Shown in pieces: positions 46,519 through 54,934 of a stretch of DNA of 64,000 nt. The stretch is taken from assembly GCF_001864935.2 (NCBI RefSeq), contig NZ_CP126267.1, positions 3,224,001 to 3,288,000 of the forward strand, in the 5' to 3' direction. The translations under genes and the position numbers were made by a program. The notes below the pieces were generated by a model that was not told the DNA's origin, did not search any database, and saw only the letters and a program-made list of their open reading frames with translations. The number at the start of each line of letters is the position of its first letter. Position 1 is the first letter of the stretch. This DNA is from Curtobacterium sp. MCBA15_012. GTDB lineage: Bacteria > Actinomycetota > Actinomycetes > Actinomycetales > Microbacteriaceae.

Positions 46519-46752
46519 TCAGCGACGACCCCGTCGCCGGGGCCCGTCCCGCCGTCGCCGAGGGCCACGCTCCCGCAGCCGTACGAGCGCGAGGCCGGCG
46601 AGCACGGACACCACACCGATGCCGACCCTGCTCGCGATCACGACCCAGCGCACGTCCGAGCCCGTCTGGACGCCCGTGAGCACGGCGACCGCGCCGAAGC
46701 CGGCGAGCAGGACGGCGACGGCCGCCGCCGACGTCCCGGTCCTGCGATCCAC
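46519..46752 (-). CDS. Small two-helix membrane protein
   Basis: 77 residues from GTG 46752, with GAGGGA six bases upstream. Two membrane helices (~8-28, 36-56) and a strongly basic tail (RERGPRRRRDGPRRRGRR). Convergent with the Nudix gene (23-base gap). No family recognised. Confidence 0.6.
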   Translation of the reverse strand: MDRRTGTSAAAVAVLLAGFGAVAVLTGVQTGSDVRWVVIASRVGIGVVSVLAGLALVRLRERGPRRRRDGPRRRGRR

Positions 46753-46853
46753 CAGCACTCCCTCGGTTCCGTGCGGCGAGCCTACCGGACTGATGTTCCA
46801 CATGCAGCGCGAGCGCAGGTCCGCCGAGTCGGTCGCGGTGGTGAGGAGACGCC

Positions 46854-46895
46854 GGACGGGAGGCACGGTGCCAGGCCGCCACGCGCCTCCCGTCC
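46854..46895. repeat. GGACGGGAGGC hairpin
   Basis: Inverted arms GGACGGGAGGC / GCCTCCCGTCC (11 bp) around 20 bases. It lies between two minus-strand genes and could terminate the ABC operon. Confidence 0.65.
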
Positions 46896-47004
46896 GCGGC
46901 GCGGAGCCGACGTCACGGCCGCAGCGACAGCCCACGGGCAGCGTGCCCCGCGAGGTGTCGCCCAGCGCGTGGGTCGCAGCGCAACGCGCCCGACCACGTG
47001 CGCG

Positions 47005-48075
47005 CTACACGAGCCGCGCGACCGCGACCGGGGCGCCGAGCAGGCGCAGCGCGACCGGGTCGCCCGGGGTGCGGCGATCACCGACCTCGTGCTGGACGGT
47101 CACGACGGTGTCGTCGTCGAGCCGGACCGTGGTGCGCCGGATCGAGCCGAGGAAGCTCGAGGCCACGACCGTGCCGGTGACGCCCTCTGCGGCGAAGGCG
47201 ACGTCCTCGGGCCGGACGTGTGCGATCACCGGACCGTCGGGTGCCGAGCCGTCGAGCGCGGGCACCCGGAAGCCGTACACGAACACGTCCCCGCCGCGCA
47301 GGTCGCCCCGGAGCCGGTTCGACTGCCCGACGAAGTCCGCCGTGAACGCCGACGACGGGGTGCGGTAGAGCTCCTCGGGCGTCCCGACCTGCTCGATGCC
47401 GCCGTCGTGCATCACCGCGATCCGGTCGGAGACGGCGAGCGCCTCCTCCTGGTCGTGGGTGACGAACACGGTGGTGATGCCGAGGTCGCTCTGGATGCGT
47501 CGGATCTCGTCGCGGAGGGACACGCGCACCTTGGCGTCGAGCGCCGACAGCGGCTCGTCGAGCAGCAGGACCCGGGGGCGGGTGACGAGCGCGCGGGCGA
47601 GGGCGACGCGCTGCTGCTGGCCGCCCGAGAGCTGGTGCGGGTAGCGGTCGGCGAAGTCCCCGAGGTGCACCATGTCGAGCGCGTCGACGACCCGGGAGCG
47701 GCGCTCGACGGGCGGGACCCGTCGCATCTCGAGCCCGAACGACACGTTCTGGCGCACCGTCATGTGCGGGAACAGCGAGTACTGCTGGAACACCATGCCG
47801 ATGTCCCGCCGCTCCACCGGGGTGTGCGCGACGTCGGCACCGTCGATGCGGATCGCGCCGGCGTCGATCGCCTCGAGCCCGGCGAGCGCCCGGAGCGCGG
47901 TGGTCTTGCCGCAGCCCGACGGTCCGAGCAGCGAGACGAACTCCCCCGGCTCGATGCGGAGCGACAGCCCGGCCAGGGCGCGGTGCGTGCCGTAGTGCTT
48001 CTCGACGGCCTCGAGCTCGACGGCCGCGCCCTCGGCGGCGAGGGACGCCGGTGCGGCTGGGGCGGTGACGGTCAT
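47005..48075 (-). CDS. ABC transporter ATPase, PotA/FbpC-like
   Basis: 356 residues from ATG 48075, overlapping the permease stop (ATGA). Walker A GPSGCGKTT, signature [15 protein letters not shown], Walker B VLLLDEPLSALD and VTHDQEEAL are complete. A C-terminal TOBE domain (VIAHVRPEDVAFA) follows. This type powers import of polyamines, iron(III) or aminoethylphosphonate. Last gene of a four-gene operon. Confidence 0.93.
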   Translation of the reverse strand: MTVTAPAAPASLAAEGAAVELEAVEKHYGTHRALAGLSLRIEPGEFVSLLGPSGCGKTTALRALAGLEAIDAGAIRIDGADVAHTPVERRDIGMVFQQYSLFPHMTVRQNVSFGLEMRRVPPVERRSRVVDALDMVHLGDFADRYPHQLSGGQQQRVALARALVTRPRVLLLDEPLSALDAKVRVSLRDEIRRIQSDLGITTVFVTHDQEEALAVSDRIAVMHDGGIEQVGTPEELYRTPSSAFTADFVGQSNRLRGDLRGGDVFVYGFRVPALDGSAPDGPVIAHVRPEDVAFAAEGVTGTVVASSFLGSIRRTTVRLDDDTVVTVQHEVGDRRTPGDPVALRLLGAPVAVARLV

Positions 48076-49037
48076 GCGGACTCCTTGGTGCGGGACCTGC
48101 GGGACACCCCGACGCGGCCGATGAGGACGAGCAGCACGAAGCCGAACAGCAGTGCGGCGAGCGAGAACACCGCCGCGACGTACGGGTCGGTCGACTGCAC
48201 GAGCAGCAGCGCGGTCTGGAACGTGGTCCGGGACAGGAACGAGGCGAGGGTGTACTCGCCGAGGACGACGGTGATGGTGAGGAAGCACGCGGCGGTGATC
48301 CCGCGGCGGAGGTTCGGCAGCAGGATGCGCCACGTCACGGTCCACCACGAGGCCCCGAGCGTGCGGGCGGCCTCGGACAGGGTCGTGACGTCGACGGCGG
48401 TCAGCGCGGTCGCGATCGGACGGAACGCGAACGGCAGCGCCACGATCCCGACGGCGAACGAGAGCGTCCACGCGTCCGACCCGAGGACCTGCGCCACCAC
48501 CTGGTACACGGGGACGAACCCGACGACGAGCACGACGACCGGCACGGTGATCGGCACGAGGCAGACGAACTCGAGCACGCGCCGGAGCCGCGGGTACCGC
48601 ATCGCGGTGATGACCTGCGCGGGCAGCAGCACGAGCAGCACGATCCCGACCGTGATGAGGGCGATGAGCAGGGACGCCCCGAGCCCGTCGAACACCGGCT
48701 GGTAGGTGGCCGCGTTCGCCGGGTCGACGATCGCGGCGTAGTGGTCGAGGGTCAGGCCGCCGTCGGTCCCCTGGCGGAAGGTGAACTGCACGAGGGCGAC
48801 GAACGGGACGGCACTCACGAGGCCGACGACGACCAGCACGATCGCCGCGGTGACCCGTGACGGGGCGACGCCGAAGCGGCGGGGGCGGGGCGCGCCTCCA
48901 GACCGGCCCGCCCGTTCACGCGGCGGACGCGGGCCGGCGGTGCCCACCGCGCCGCCCGTCGGACGCGTGCCGACGGCGGCTGCCGTCCGACGCGGGCCGC
49001 CGGGCCCACCCGTCGGACGCGTGCCGACGGCGCTCAC
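48072..49037 (-). CDS. ABC transporter permease (second subunit)
   Basis: 321 residues from GTG 49037, overlapping the first permease (GTGA). Six helices and EAA loop (SEAARTLGASWWTVTWRILL). The N-terminus carries a low-complexity Pro/Arg/Gly stretch coded by repeats of GGACGCGTGCCGACGGC-like DNA (48956-49031), absent from typical permeases. It pairs with the neighbouring permease. Confidence 0.92.
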   Translation of the reverse strand: MSAVGTRPTGGPGGPRRTAAAVGTRPTGGAVGTAGPRPPRERAGRSGGAPRPRRFGVAPSRVTAAIVLVVVGLVSAVPFVALVQFTFRQGTDGGLTLDHYAAIVDPANAATYQPVFDGLGASLLIALITVGIVLLVLLPAQVITAMRYPRLRRVLEFVCLVPITVPVVVLVVGFVPVYQVVAQVLGSDAWTLSFAVGIVALPFAFRPIATALTAVDVTTLSEAARTLGASWWTVTWRILLPNLRRGITAACFLTITVVLGEYTLASFLSRTTFQTALLLVQSTDPYVAAVFSLAALLFGFVLLVLIGRVGVSRRSRTKESA

Positions 49038-50056
49038 CGCTGCCACCGTGCTGCCCGGCGCTGCAGCAGCGCGTAGGCACCCATCACGACCGCCATCACC
49101 ACGACCATGCCGAGCGCGAGCACCCCGGCGACGTTCTGCAGGCCGAGGACGGTCTCGCTCGTGAGCTGCGCGCGGATCGTCAGCGGGACGATGCCGCCCT
49201 GCGAGATGAGCGCGGCGGCCGTCGCGAAGGACGAGAACGCGTTCGCGAACAGGAGCAGGAGCGATCCCCAGAACGCCGGGGCGAGGACCGGCAGCGCGAC
49301 CCGGCGCCAGTAGGTCCCGCGCGGGGCGCCGAGGGTGGCCGCAGCCTCGCCCCACTGGGTCTTCACGCCCTCGAGCGCGGGCATGAACGTGAGGACCATC
49401 AGCGGGACCTGGAACGAGACGTAGGGCAGGACGAGCCCGGGGACCGTGTACAGGAACGTGCCGTTCGCGTTGATGTCGACACCGAGGGTGGACACGAGCC
49501 ACGTCGTCACGAGGCCCTGCGCGCCGATCGTCGCGATGAAGGCGAAGGCGAGCATGACGCCGCCGAACTGCGCGAGCACGCTCGCCGCGGCGTCGATCAG
49601 GGACCGGACGAGCCCGTCCGGGTCGAGCGCGGCGAGCGCCCAGCAGACGACGGCCCCGACGACGGCACCGATCACGGCCGAGACCGCCGAGAGGCCGAAC
49701 GAGCCGCCGAACGCACGGAGGACGGACGGGTCGGAGAACGCGGCGAGGTTGGCGAGGGTGAACGCGCCGTCGCCCGTGGTGAACCCGCTGCCGACCGCGA
49801 TCGCGGCGGGGACGGCGAGGAACAGCAGGACGTACGCGGCGAAGGGGGTGAGCCCGAGCCAGGCGAGGCCGGGGCGACGCCGGACACGGGGGGCCGCGTC
49901 GCGGCGAGCGGTCGCGGCCGGTCCGGACGTGCCGGGGCTGCCGTGCCCGGCGGTCGTGCCGGGCTGGCCGGCACCGGCGGCGGGGTCGGACGTGGGTGCG
50001 GTGCTCGTGGCGGCCGGACCCGCGGTCCGTGGCCCCGCCGCTGGTGCCGTCGTCAT
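49034..50056 (-). CDS. ABC transporter permease (first subunit)
   Basis: 340 residues from ATG 50056. A disordered Pro/Ala/Gly-rich N-terminus (~1-60) precedes six helices and the EAA loop (GEAAATLGAPRGTYWRRVAL). PotB/FbpB-like. The binding-protein gene ends five bases upstream. Confidence 0.92.
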   Translation of the reverse strand: MTTAPAAGPRTAGPAATSTAPTSDPAAGAGQPGTTAGHGSPGTSGPAATARRDAAPRVRRRPGLAWLGLTPFAAYVLLFLAVPAAIAVGSGFTTGDGAFTLANLAAFSDPSVLRAFGGSFGLSAVSAVIGAVVGAVVCWALAALDPDGLVRSLIDAAASVLAQFGGVMLAFAFIATIGAQGLVTTWLVSTLGVDINANGTFLYTVPGLVLPYVSFQVPLMVLTFMPALEGVKTQWGEAAATLGAPRGTYWRRVALPVLAPAFWGSLLLLFANAFSSFATAAALISQGGIVPLTIRAQLTSETVLGLQNVAGVLALGMVVVMAVVMGAYALLQRRAARWQR

Positions 50057-50061
50057 GCGCC

Positions 50062-51204
50062 TCAGGACCCCATCGTGGTGGACCACTTCGCAGCGAGGAC
50101 CTTCGCGGCCTCGGTGACCTGCGCGTCGGTCAGCTCGACGGTGTCCTTCGGCATGCCACCGGCGGCCTTGAGGGCGTCGGCGTCGACCTTGCCGGACTGC
50201 TCCATCGCGGCGAGGGTCGACGGGAAGGCGCCCGCCTGCAGGTACAGGTTCTGCGCCTCCGGGCTGGCGATGTACTCCTGCCAGAGCCGCGCGGCCGCCG
50301 GGTGCGGGGCGTCCTTGTTGATGGCCTGCGAGTAGTACGAGCCGAGGGCCTTCCCCTCCGGGATGACCGTCTTCCAGTTCTTGTTCCCGCTCGCACCGGC
50401 GGCCGGACCCCACGCGAGGTTGTTGTACGACCACTGCACGACGACCGGGGTCTCGCCCGAGGCCACCGTCGCCTGCGTCGGCAGGACGTTCTGGAAGTTG
50501 CCGGCCTGCTTGAGCTTGCCGAAGTAGTCGACGCCCTTCGTGATGTCGTCGGCCGAACCGCCGTTCTCGAGCGCGGCGAGGTACACGGCGCTCGCGGCCT
50601 GGTTCGCCTGCGTCGGGTCGCCCGCGATCGAGACCTTGCCCTTGTACTCGCTGCCGAGCAGGTCGTTCAGGTCCTTCGGCGCCTTGGTGATCTTCGAGGA
50701 GTCGTAGCCGATCGACATGAGGCCCGTGTAGTCACGGGTCCACTTGCCGTCCGCGTCCTTCAGGTCCTCCGGGATGTCCGACCAGTTCGCCACCTTGTAG
50801 TCGGTGAGCAGCCCGAGGTTCTGCTGCATCACGGCGTTGCCGAGGTCGAGCACGTCGGGGGCGGTGGACTGGCCCTTCTGCGACTTCACCGCGGCGACCT
50901 CGTCGGCGCTCGACCCGTTGGGGTTCGCCGAGGTGATCGTGATGCCGGGGTACTTCTTCTCGAAGCCGGCGATGATCTTGCCGTAGTTCGCCCAGGTGGG
51001 CGGGAGGGCGATGACGTTGAGCTTGCCCTCGGCCTTCGCGGCCTGCACGAGGGCGTCCATGCCGCCGCCTGCCTGGGCGCTGGTGGCGGTCTTCCAGTCG
51101 GTGTCGCTCGACGTCGCCGCGCTGCTCGTCGCCGAGCAGCCGGCGAGGGTGACGACGGCCGCGGCGGCGAGGGCGATGCCGGCGAGGGTACGGGTGTGCT
51201 GCAC
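50062..51204 (-). CDS. ABC transporter substrate-binding lipoprotein
   Basis: 380 residues from GTG 51204 with AAAGG nine bases upstream. Lipobox TLAGC (Cys22). Class-C type binding fold (ANYGKIIAGFEKKYPGITIT, VQWSYNNLAWGP). Relatives bind polyamines, iron(III) or phosphonates; ligand residues cannot be judged here. It heads an operon with two permeases and an ATPase. Confidence 0.92.
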   Translation of the reverse strand: MQHTRTLAGIALAAAAVVTLAGCSATSSAATSSDTDWKTATSAQAGGGMDALVQAAKAEGKLNVIALPPTWANYGKIIAGFEKKYPGITITSANPNGSSADEVAAVKSQKGQSTAPDVLDLGNAVMQQNLGLLTDYKVANWSDIPEDLKDADGKWTRDYTGLMSIGYDSSKITKAPKDLNDLLGSEYKGKVSIAGDPTQANQAASAVYLAALENGGSADDITKGVDYFGKLKQAGNFQNVLPTQATVASGETPVVVQWSYNNLAWGPAAGASGNKNWKTVIPEGKALGSYYSQAINKDAPHPAAARLWQEYIASPEAQNLYLQAGAFPSTLAAMEQSGKVDADALKAAGGMPKDTVELTDAQVTEAAKVLAAKWSTTMGS

Positions 51205-51588
51205 GGGGTGCGCCTTTCGGGTGCGGGGGTGCCCGGATCGGGGGGCCGGGGCGGGGTCCTGGTTGCGGTTCGGTGCTGGTCGGTGCGGTCCGGGTCCGGT
51301 GGGGCCGGGTCCGGGTCTCCGGGGCCGGTGGGCCGGGTCCCGGCATCCCGGGCCCGGTGGTCCGGGTCCCGGCATCCGGGTCTTGTCGTCCGGAGCCGCG
51401 TCCGGGACGATCGTGGACGCGGCCGGTTTCCGCGTCCTGCCGCGGCGGTGAACGATGGCGGAACAGCGGGTGCGGCTGTACGGTTTCGCTTGTCCGGCGG
51501 GACGGTCCGCTGGTCCGGTGGCCCGGTCCACCTGTTCGCTCGCTCGCTGGTCCGCGCCGATGGCGCGTTCTGCGGTCTGGAGGCACGG
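51205..51588. other. Divergent intergenic region with GGGTCCCGGCATCC repeats
   Basis: 384 bases, no gene. Tandem 25-30 bp units containing CCGGGTCCCGGCATCC occur at 51335-51385. Promoters for both divergent genes should lie here, but I see no clear box. Confidence 0.55.
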
Positions 51589-52026
51589 ATGCGGTTCACG
51601 ACGACGGTTCTGCAGGCACGGGGGACGGCCACCGGACCGCCCGTGCCGCCGGAGGTCGTCGAGGCGCTCGGCGCCGGGGGTCGCCCGGCCGTGGTCGTCA
51701 CGATCGACGGCGGCTACACCTACCGGTCCACGATCGGGGTGATGGGCGGACAGTCGCTCGTCCCGCTGTCGGCCGAGCACCGCCGCGCTGCGGGCATCGC
51801 GGCCGGGGACACCGTCGACGTCACGCTCGAGGTCGACACCCTGCCGCGGACCGTCGACGTGCCGGAGGACCTGGCGCACGCGTTCGAGGCGGCCGGGGTG
51901 CGGGCGGCGTTCGAGACGCTGTCGAACTCACGGCAGCGCGCGCTCGTCGACCCGGTGGTGCAGGCTAAGGCGCCGGAGACCCGGCAGCGGCGCATCGACA
52001 AGGCCGTGGAGGCTCTGCAGGGCTGA
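51589..52026 (+). CDS. YdeI/OmdA and DUF1905-like protein
   Basis: 145 residues from ATG 51589 with GGAGG six bases upstream. N-terminal DUF1905-like beta domain (YRSTIGVMGGQSLVPLSAEH, AGDTVDVTLEVDT) and C-terminal YdeI/OmdA helical tail (LSNSRQRALVDPVVQAKAPE, RIDKAVEALQ). Molecular role not established. Confidence 0.85.
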   Translation: MRFTTTVLQARGTATGPPVPPEVVEALGAGGRPAVVVTIDGGYTYRSTIGVMGGQSLVPLSAEHRRAAGIAAGDTVDVTLEVDTLPRTVDVPEDLAHAFEAAGVRAAFETLSNSRQRALVDPVVQAKAPETRQRRIDKAVEALQG

Positions 52027-52140
52027 GCGGGGACAGCGCGCCTGGATGGCGTCGCCTGGATGGCGTGGTCGGTCGTTCCGGGCGTCCCTGGTGGTCCAGG
52101 ACGACCGGGTACGCCCGTTCCGGCCGGGTGTCCGGTGCGG

Positions 52141-53004
52141 TCAGCCGCCGAGCTCCACCAGCACGCGCGGGATCTCGGCGAGCAGTTCGCTCGCCAGGTA
52201 GCCGAGCGGGCCGACCTGCACGGCGAGACGGTCGCCCGCCGCGGCGTGCACGGAGGACGCCCACGCCGCCGCCTGTGCCGGGTCGGCCCCACGTGCGAGC
52301 AGCCCGACGACGACACCGGAGAGGACGTCGCCGCTCCCGCTGGTCCCCAGGCCTCCGGCACCGGTGCCCTTCACCCAGACCCGGCCGTCCGGTGCGGCGA
52401 CGACGTCCGACAGTGCGACGACCGCGCCGAACCGCTCGGCGATCTCCCGGGCGTCGGCGACGTCGTCCTCGCCGCAGTCCCGTCCGAGCAGCCGTTCGGC
52501 CTCGCCGCTGTTCGGGGTCATCACGAGGCGTCCGCGCAGGGGTTCGAGGCGGTCGGCCACGTCCGCCGCGACGCCGAGCGCGAAGGCGTCGAGCACGACC
52601 TTCGTCTCCGGTCCGACGACGTCCGCGATCCGTGCCACGAGGTCACGAGCACCGTCGGGATGGTCGAGTCCGGGGCCGATCAGGACCGCGTCCGCGCTGC
52701 CGGCGTCGTCCGCGGCCGCGTCGATCGCGCCGACCGCGATGTGGCCGGCGTCGTCCTCGTCGAGGGGCTGGACGCCGGACTCCGGGACGGCGACGGACAC
52801 CTCCGCTGCGACGCTCGCCGCGACGGCGAGGGTGAGCCGCCCCGCGCCGACCCGGAGTGCGGCGAGCGCCGAGAGCATCGCCGCACCCGGTGTCCGTGCC
52901 GCTCCCCCGATGACGAGCACCTGCCCACGGCCGTACTTGCCCGCGCCGGGCTCCGGGAGCGGCCACTGCCGCAGGGCGTTCGGGGTGATCGGCTCAGGCG
53001 ACAC
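52141..53004 (-). CDS. nnrD: ADP-dependent NAD(P)H-hydrate dehydratase
   Basis: 287 residues from GTG 53004, overlapping the phosphatase gene by 11 bases. Ribokinase-like fold that repairs hydrated NAD(P)H. Family motifs: KYGRGQVLVIGGAARTPGAA, the MTPNSGEAERL region, and GTSGSGDVLSG with the catalytic Asp. The epimerase (YjeF N-terminal) domain is absent, so the partner is elsewhere. Confidence 0.92.
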   Translation of the reverse strand: MSPEPITPNALRQWPLPEPGAGKYGRGQVLVIGGAARTPGAAMLSALAALRVGAGRLTLAVAASVAAEVSVAVPESGVQPLDEDDAGHIAVGAIDAAADDAGSADAVLIGPGLDHPDGARDLVARIADVVGPETKVVLDAFALGVAADVADRLEPLRGRLVMTPNSGEAERLLGRDCGEDDVADAREIAERFGAVVALSDVVAAPDGRVWVKGTGAGGLGTSGSGDVLSGVVVGLLARGADPAQAAAWASSVHAAAGDRLAVQVGPLGYLASELLAEIPRVLVELGG

Positions 53005-53734
53005 GGGTGTCGTCCTTCCGCCCGCTGTGCTCGGTGACCTCGTCGTCGTCGAGGTGGCCGACGGCCGAGAACTCCTCGAGCGACCACGGTGCGCCGACGG
53101 TGTCCCGTCGGAGTCGCGTGAGCGAGGCGTTCGCCACGGTGTGCTCGGCCGCGAAGGCCATCAGCTCCGGTTCGTCCAGGTCGAGGCACACGGCCACGGT
53201 GAGCATCACGACGGCGTCGTGCGCCGCGACGAGCAGCCGCTCCGGTCCGTCGAGCCGGTCGACGTCGTGCAGCAGCGACCGGAGGCGCAGCATCACGTCC
53301 GCCCAGGACTCCCCGCCCGCCGGCCGGTGGTAGTACTTGCCGAGCCACTGCCGCCGGCGTTCCTCGTCCGGGTACCGGTGCTGCACGCCCTGTCGGGTGA
53401 GCAGGTCGAGCACGCCGAGCTCACGGTCCCGGAGCCGTTCGTCCACGCGCCGGGTGGGCTCGTCGATGCCGCCCGCCTCGAGCGCGGTGCGGATCGTCTG
53501 CTGCGCCCGCAGGTACGGCGACACCCAGAGCTGCACCGGCACGTCGTCGACGCCGCGGTCCGCGAGCTCACGGCCGAGCGCCCGCGACTGCTCCCGACCC
53601 AGCGGGCTCAGCGGGACGTCGGCGTCCCGGTGTCCCGCGTCGATCACGTCTGCTCCGTCGGCCTCGGCGCGGGCAGCGGCGACGTTCGCCTCCGACTCCC
53701 CGTGGCGCACGAGCCAGATCTCCCTGACAGCCAT
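52994..53734 (-). CDS. Histidine phosphatase (phosphoglycerate mutase-like)
   Basis: 246 residues from ATG 53734; TACCGT ends six bases upstream (leaderless). Catalytic LVRHGESEAN (His11), Arg in SPYLRAQQT, Glu in DERLRDRELG and second His in VAAHDAVVM are intact. Small-molecule or sugar phosphatase; substrate unknown. First gene of a pair with nnrD. Confidence 0.9.
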   Translation of the reverse strand: MAVREIWLVRHGESEANVAAARAEADGADVIDAGHRDADVPLSPLGREQSRALGRELADRGVDDVPVQLWVSPYLRAQQTIRTALEAGGIDEPTRRVDERLRDRELGVLDLLTRQGVQHRYPDEERRRQWLGKYYHRPAGGESWADVMLRLRSLLHDVDRLDGPERLLVAAHDAVVMLTVAVCLDLDEPELMAFAAEHTVANASLTRLRRDTVGAPWSLEEFSAVGHLDDDEVTEHSGRKDDTRVA

Positions 53735-53781
53735 GGCGCCACGGTAACCAGGCCCCGCTGTGCCCCTTCACCGCCTCGGGC

Positions 53782-54747
53782 TCACCACGTCGGTCGGCTC
53801 GGACGAGCGCTGCGCACCGGGCGGACCGGGCACGGCAGACCGGCGGCACGGAACCGACGGACGAGGAGGTCCGGGTCGAACAGGTCTCGCCACTCGAGGC
53901 GGACGATCGCTCGGACGACCGGGACGGTGAGCAGTCGCTCGTGCCGTCGTTTCTCGGCCACGAAGACCTCGGTCGGGGAACGGCCGTCGCGGTAGCGCTC
54001 CTGCGAGTACTTCGCCCGTCCGTCGATCTCGATCACGACCCCGTGGTCCGGGAACCAGAAGTCGACCGAGTACCGGTGACCGTCCACGACGAAGTCCTGC
54101 TGGAGCACCGGTGTCGGGAGTCCGAGTTCGAGGAAGACCACCCGCGCGAACGACTCCGCCGGCGAACCCGAGCGGCCGTCCGACAGCTCGAGCACCCGCT
54201 CCACGGTCCGGCGGCTCCGAGCACGCGGGTCGACCGCCGCTCGGAGCGTCGCTCGCGTCGTCCCGGTCGCGAGAACCCGGTCGGTGACGACCACGGCGGT
54301 CCGCAGGTCGGCGGCCGAGGCGATGTCCACCACGGTCCGCGGGACGGAGGTGACCGAGATGCCGTGCGCCTGCTCGCGTTCGTCGTCATCGAGCGGCCGG
54401 GTGTGGAGCACGAGATCGGCGGTCCGTCGGCGGTACATCGACTCGGGCACGGTGGCGTGCACGGGGACGCCCCACCCCTTCAGGACGGGGAGGCCGTGGA
54501 TCGCTGCCGCTGACACGTGCGACGCGGAGGCCCGGGTGCCGAGCCGACCGAGCCGTCCGTGGACGCGCGTGACGTACCGCTGCCGGGGCCCGGCGGCGTC
54601 CCACAGCGCACCCTCGACGAAGGCGTTCGGCCCGACGCGGACCAGGCGGTCGGGCCCGGCGATCCTGGTCCGCCGTCGCAGGGTCGTCGCGTCGCAGGAG
54701 GTCTCCCGCGCCGGACCCGCGCGGAGGATCGGAAGAGGTCGTTGCAT
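53782..54747 (-). CDS. DUF559 (Vsr-like nuclease fold) protein with antitoxin-like N-terminus
   Basis: 321 residues from ATG 54747 (an ATG eight codons earlier is possible). The N-terminal part resembles the AbiEi-type domain found in many actinobacterial proteins. The C-terminal DUF559 core (VDFWFPDHGVVIEIDGRAKY, then EVFVAEKRRHERLL) has the acidic and basic residues of a Vsr/PD-(D/E)XK-like nuclease. No partner toxin gene is adjacent, so a toxin-antitoxin role is not supported. Confidence 0.85.
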   Translation of the reverse strand: MQRPLPILRAGPARETSCDATTLRRRTRIAGPDRLVRVGPNAFVEGALWDAAGPRQRYVTRVHGRLGRLGTRASASHVSAAAIHGLPVLKGWGVPVHATVPESMYRRRTADLVLHTRPLDDDEREQAHGISVTSVPRTVVDIASAADLRTAVVVTDRVLATGTTRATLRAAVDPRARSRRTVERVLELSDGRSGSPAESFARVVFLELGLPTPVLQQDFVVDGHRYSVDFWFPDHGVVIEIDGRAKYSQERYRDGRSPTEVFVAEKRRHERLLTVPVVRAIVRLEWRDLFDPDLLVRRFRAAGLPCPVRPVRSARPSRPTW

Positions 54748-54865
54748 GCCTCGACGGTGCCCGATCGCCACGGCCGGACGGAGGCCGACGTCGAGAACTG
54801 TGGACGAGCCTCCAGGCCGTCGCCCCTGTGGAGGAGGCGACCGACCGCCGTACCGAGCACGATCG

Positions 54866-54902
54866 GGCGTACCTGGTCGGTCGATGCGACCAGGTACGCC
54901 CG
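54866..54902 (-). terminator. Hairpin ending the mannoside operon
   Basis: Perfect 15-bp arms GGGCGTACCTGGTCG / CGACCAGGTACGCCC, loop 7, 33 bases past the mannosidase stop. A near copy of the right arm (CAGGTATGCCCGGAA) follows at 54911. Confidence 0.82.
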
Positions 54903-54934
54903 GAACAGCCAGGTATGCCCGGAACCACCCCGCC

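Noticed and set aside
53782..54747. Toxin-antitoxin system with the DUF559 protein as antitoxin
   Set aside because: No partner toxin gene on either side; only a single-gene DUF559 protein is supported.
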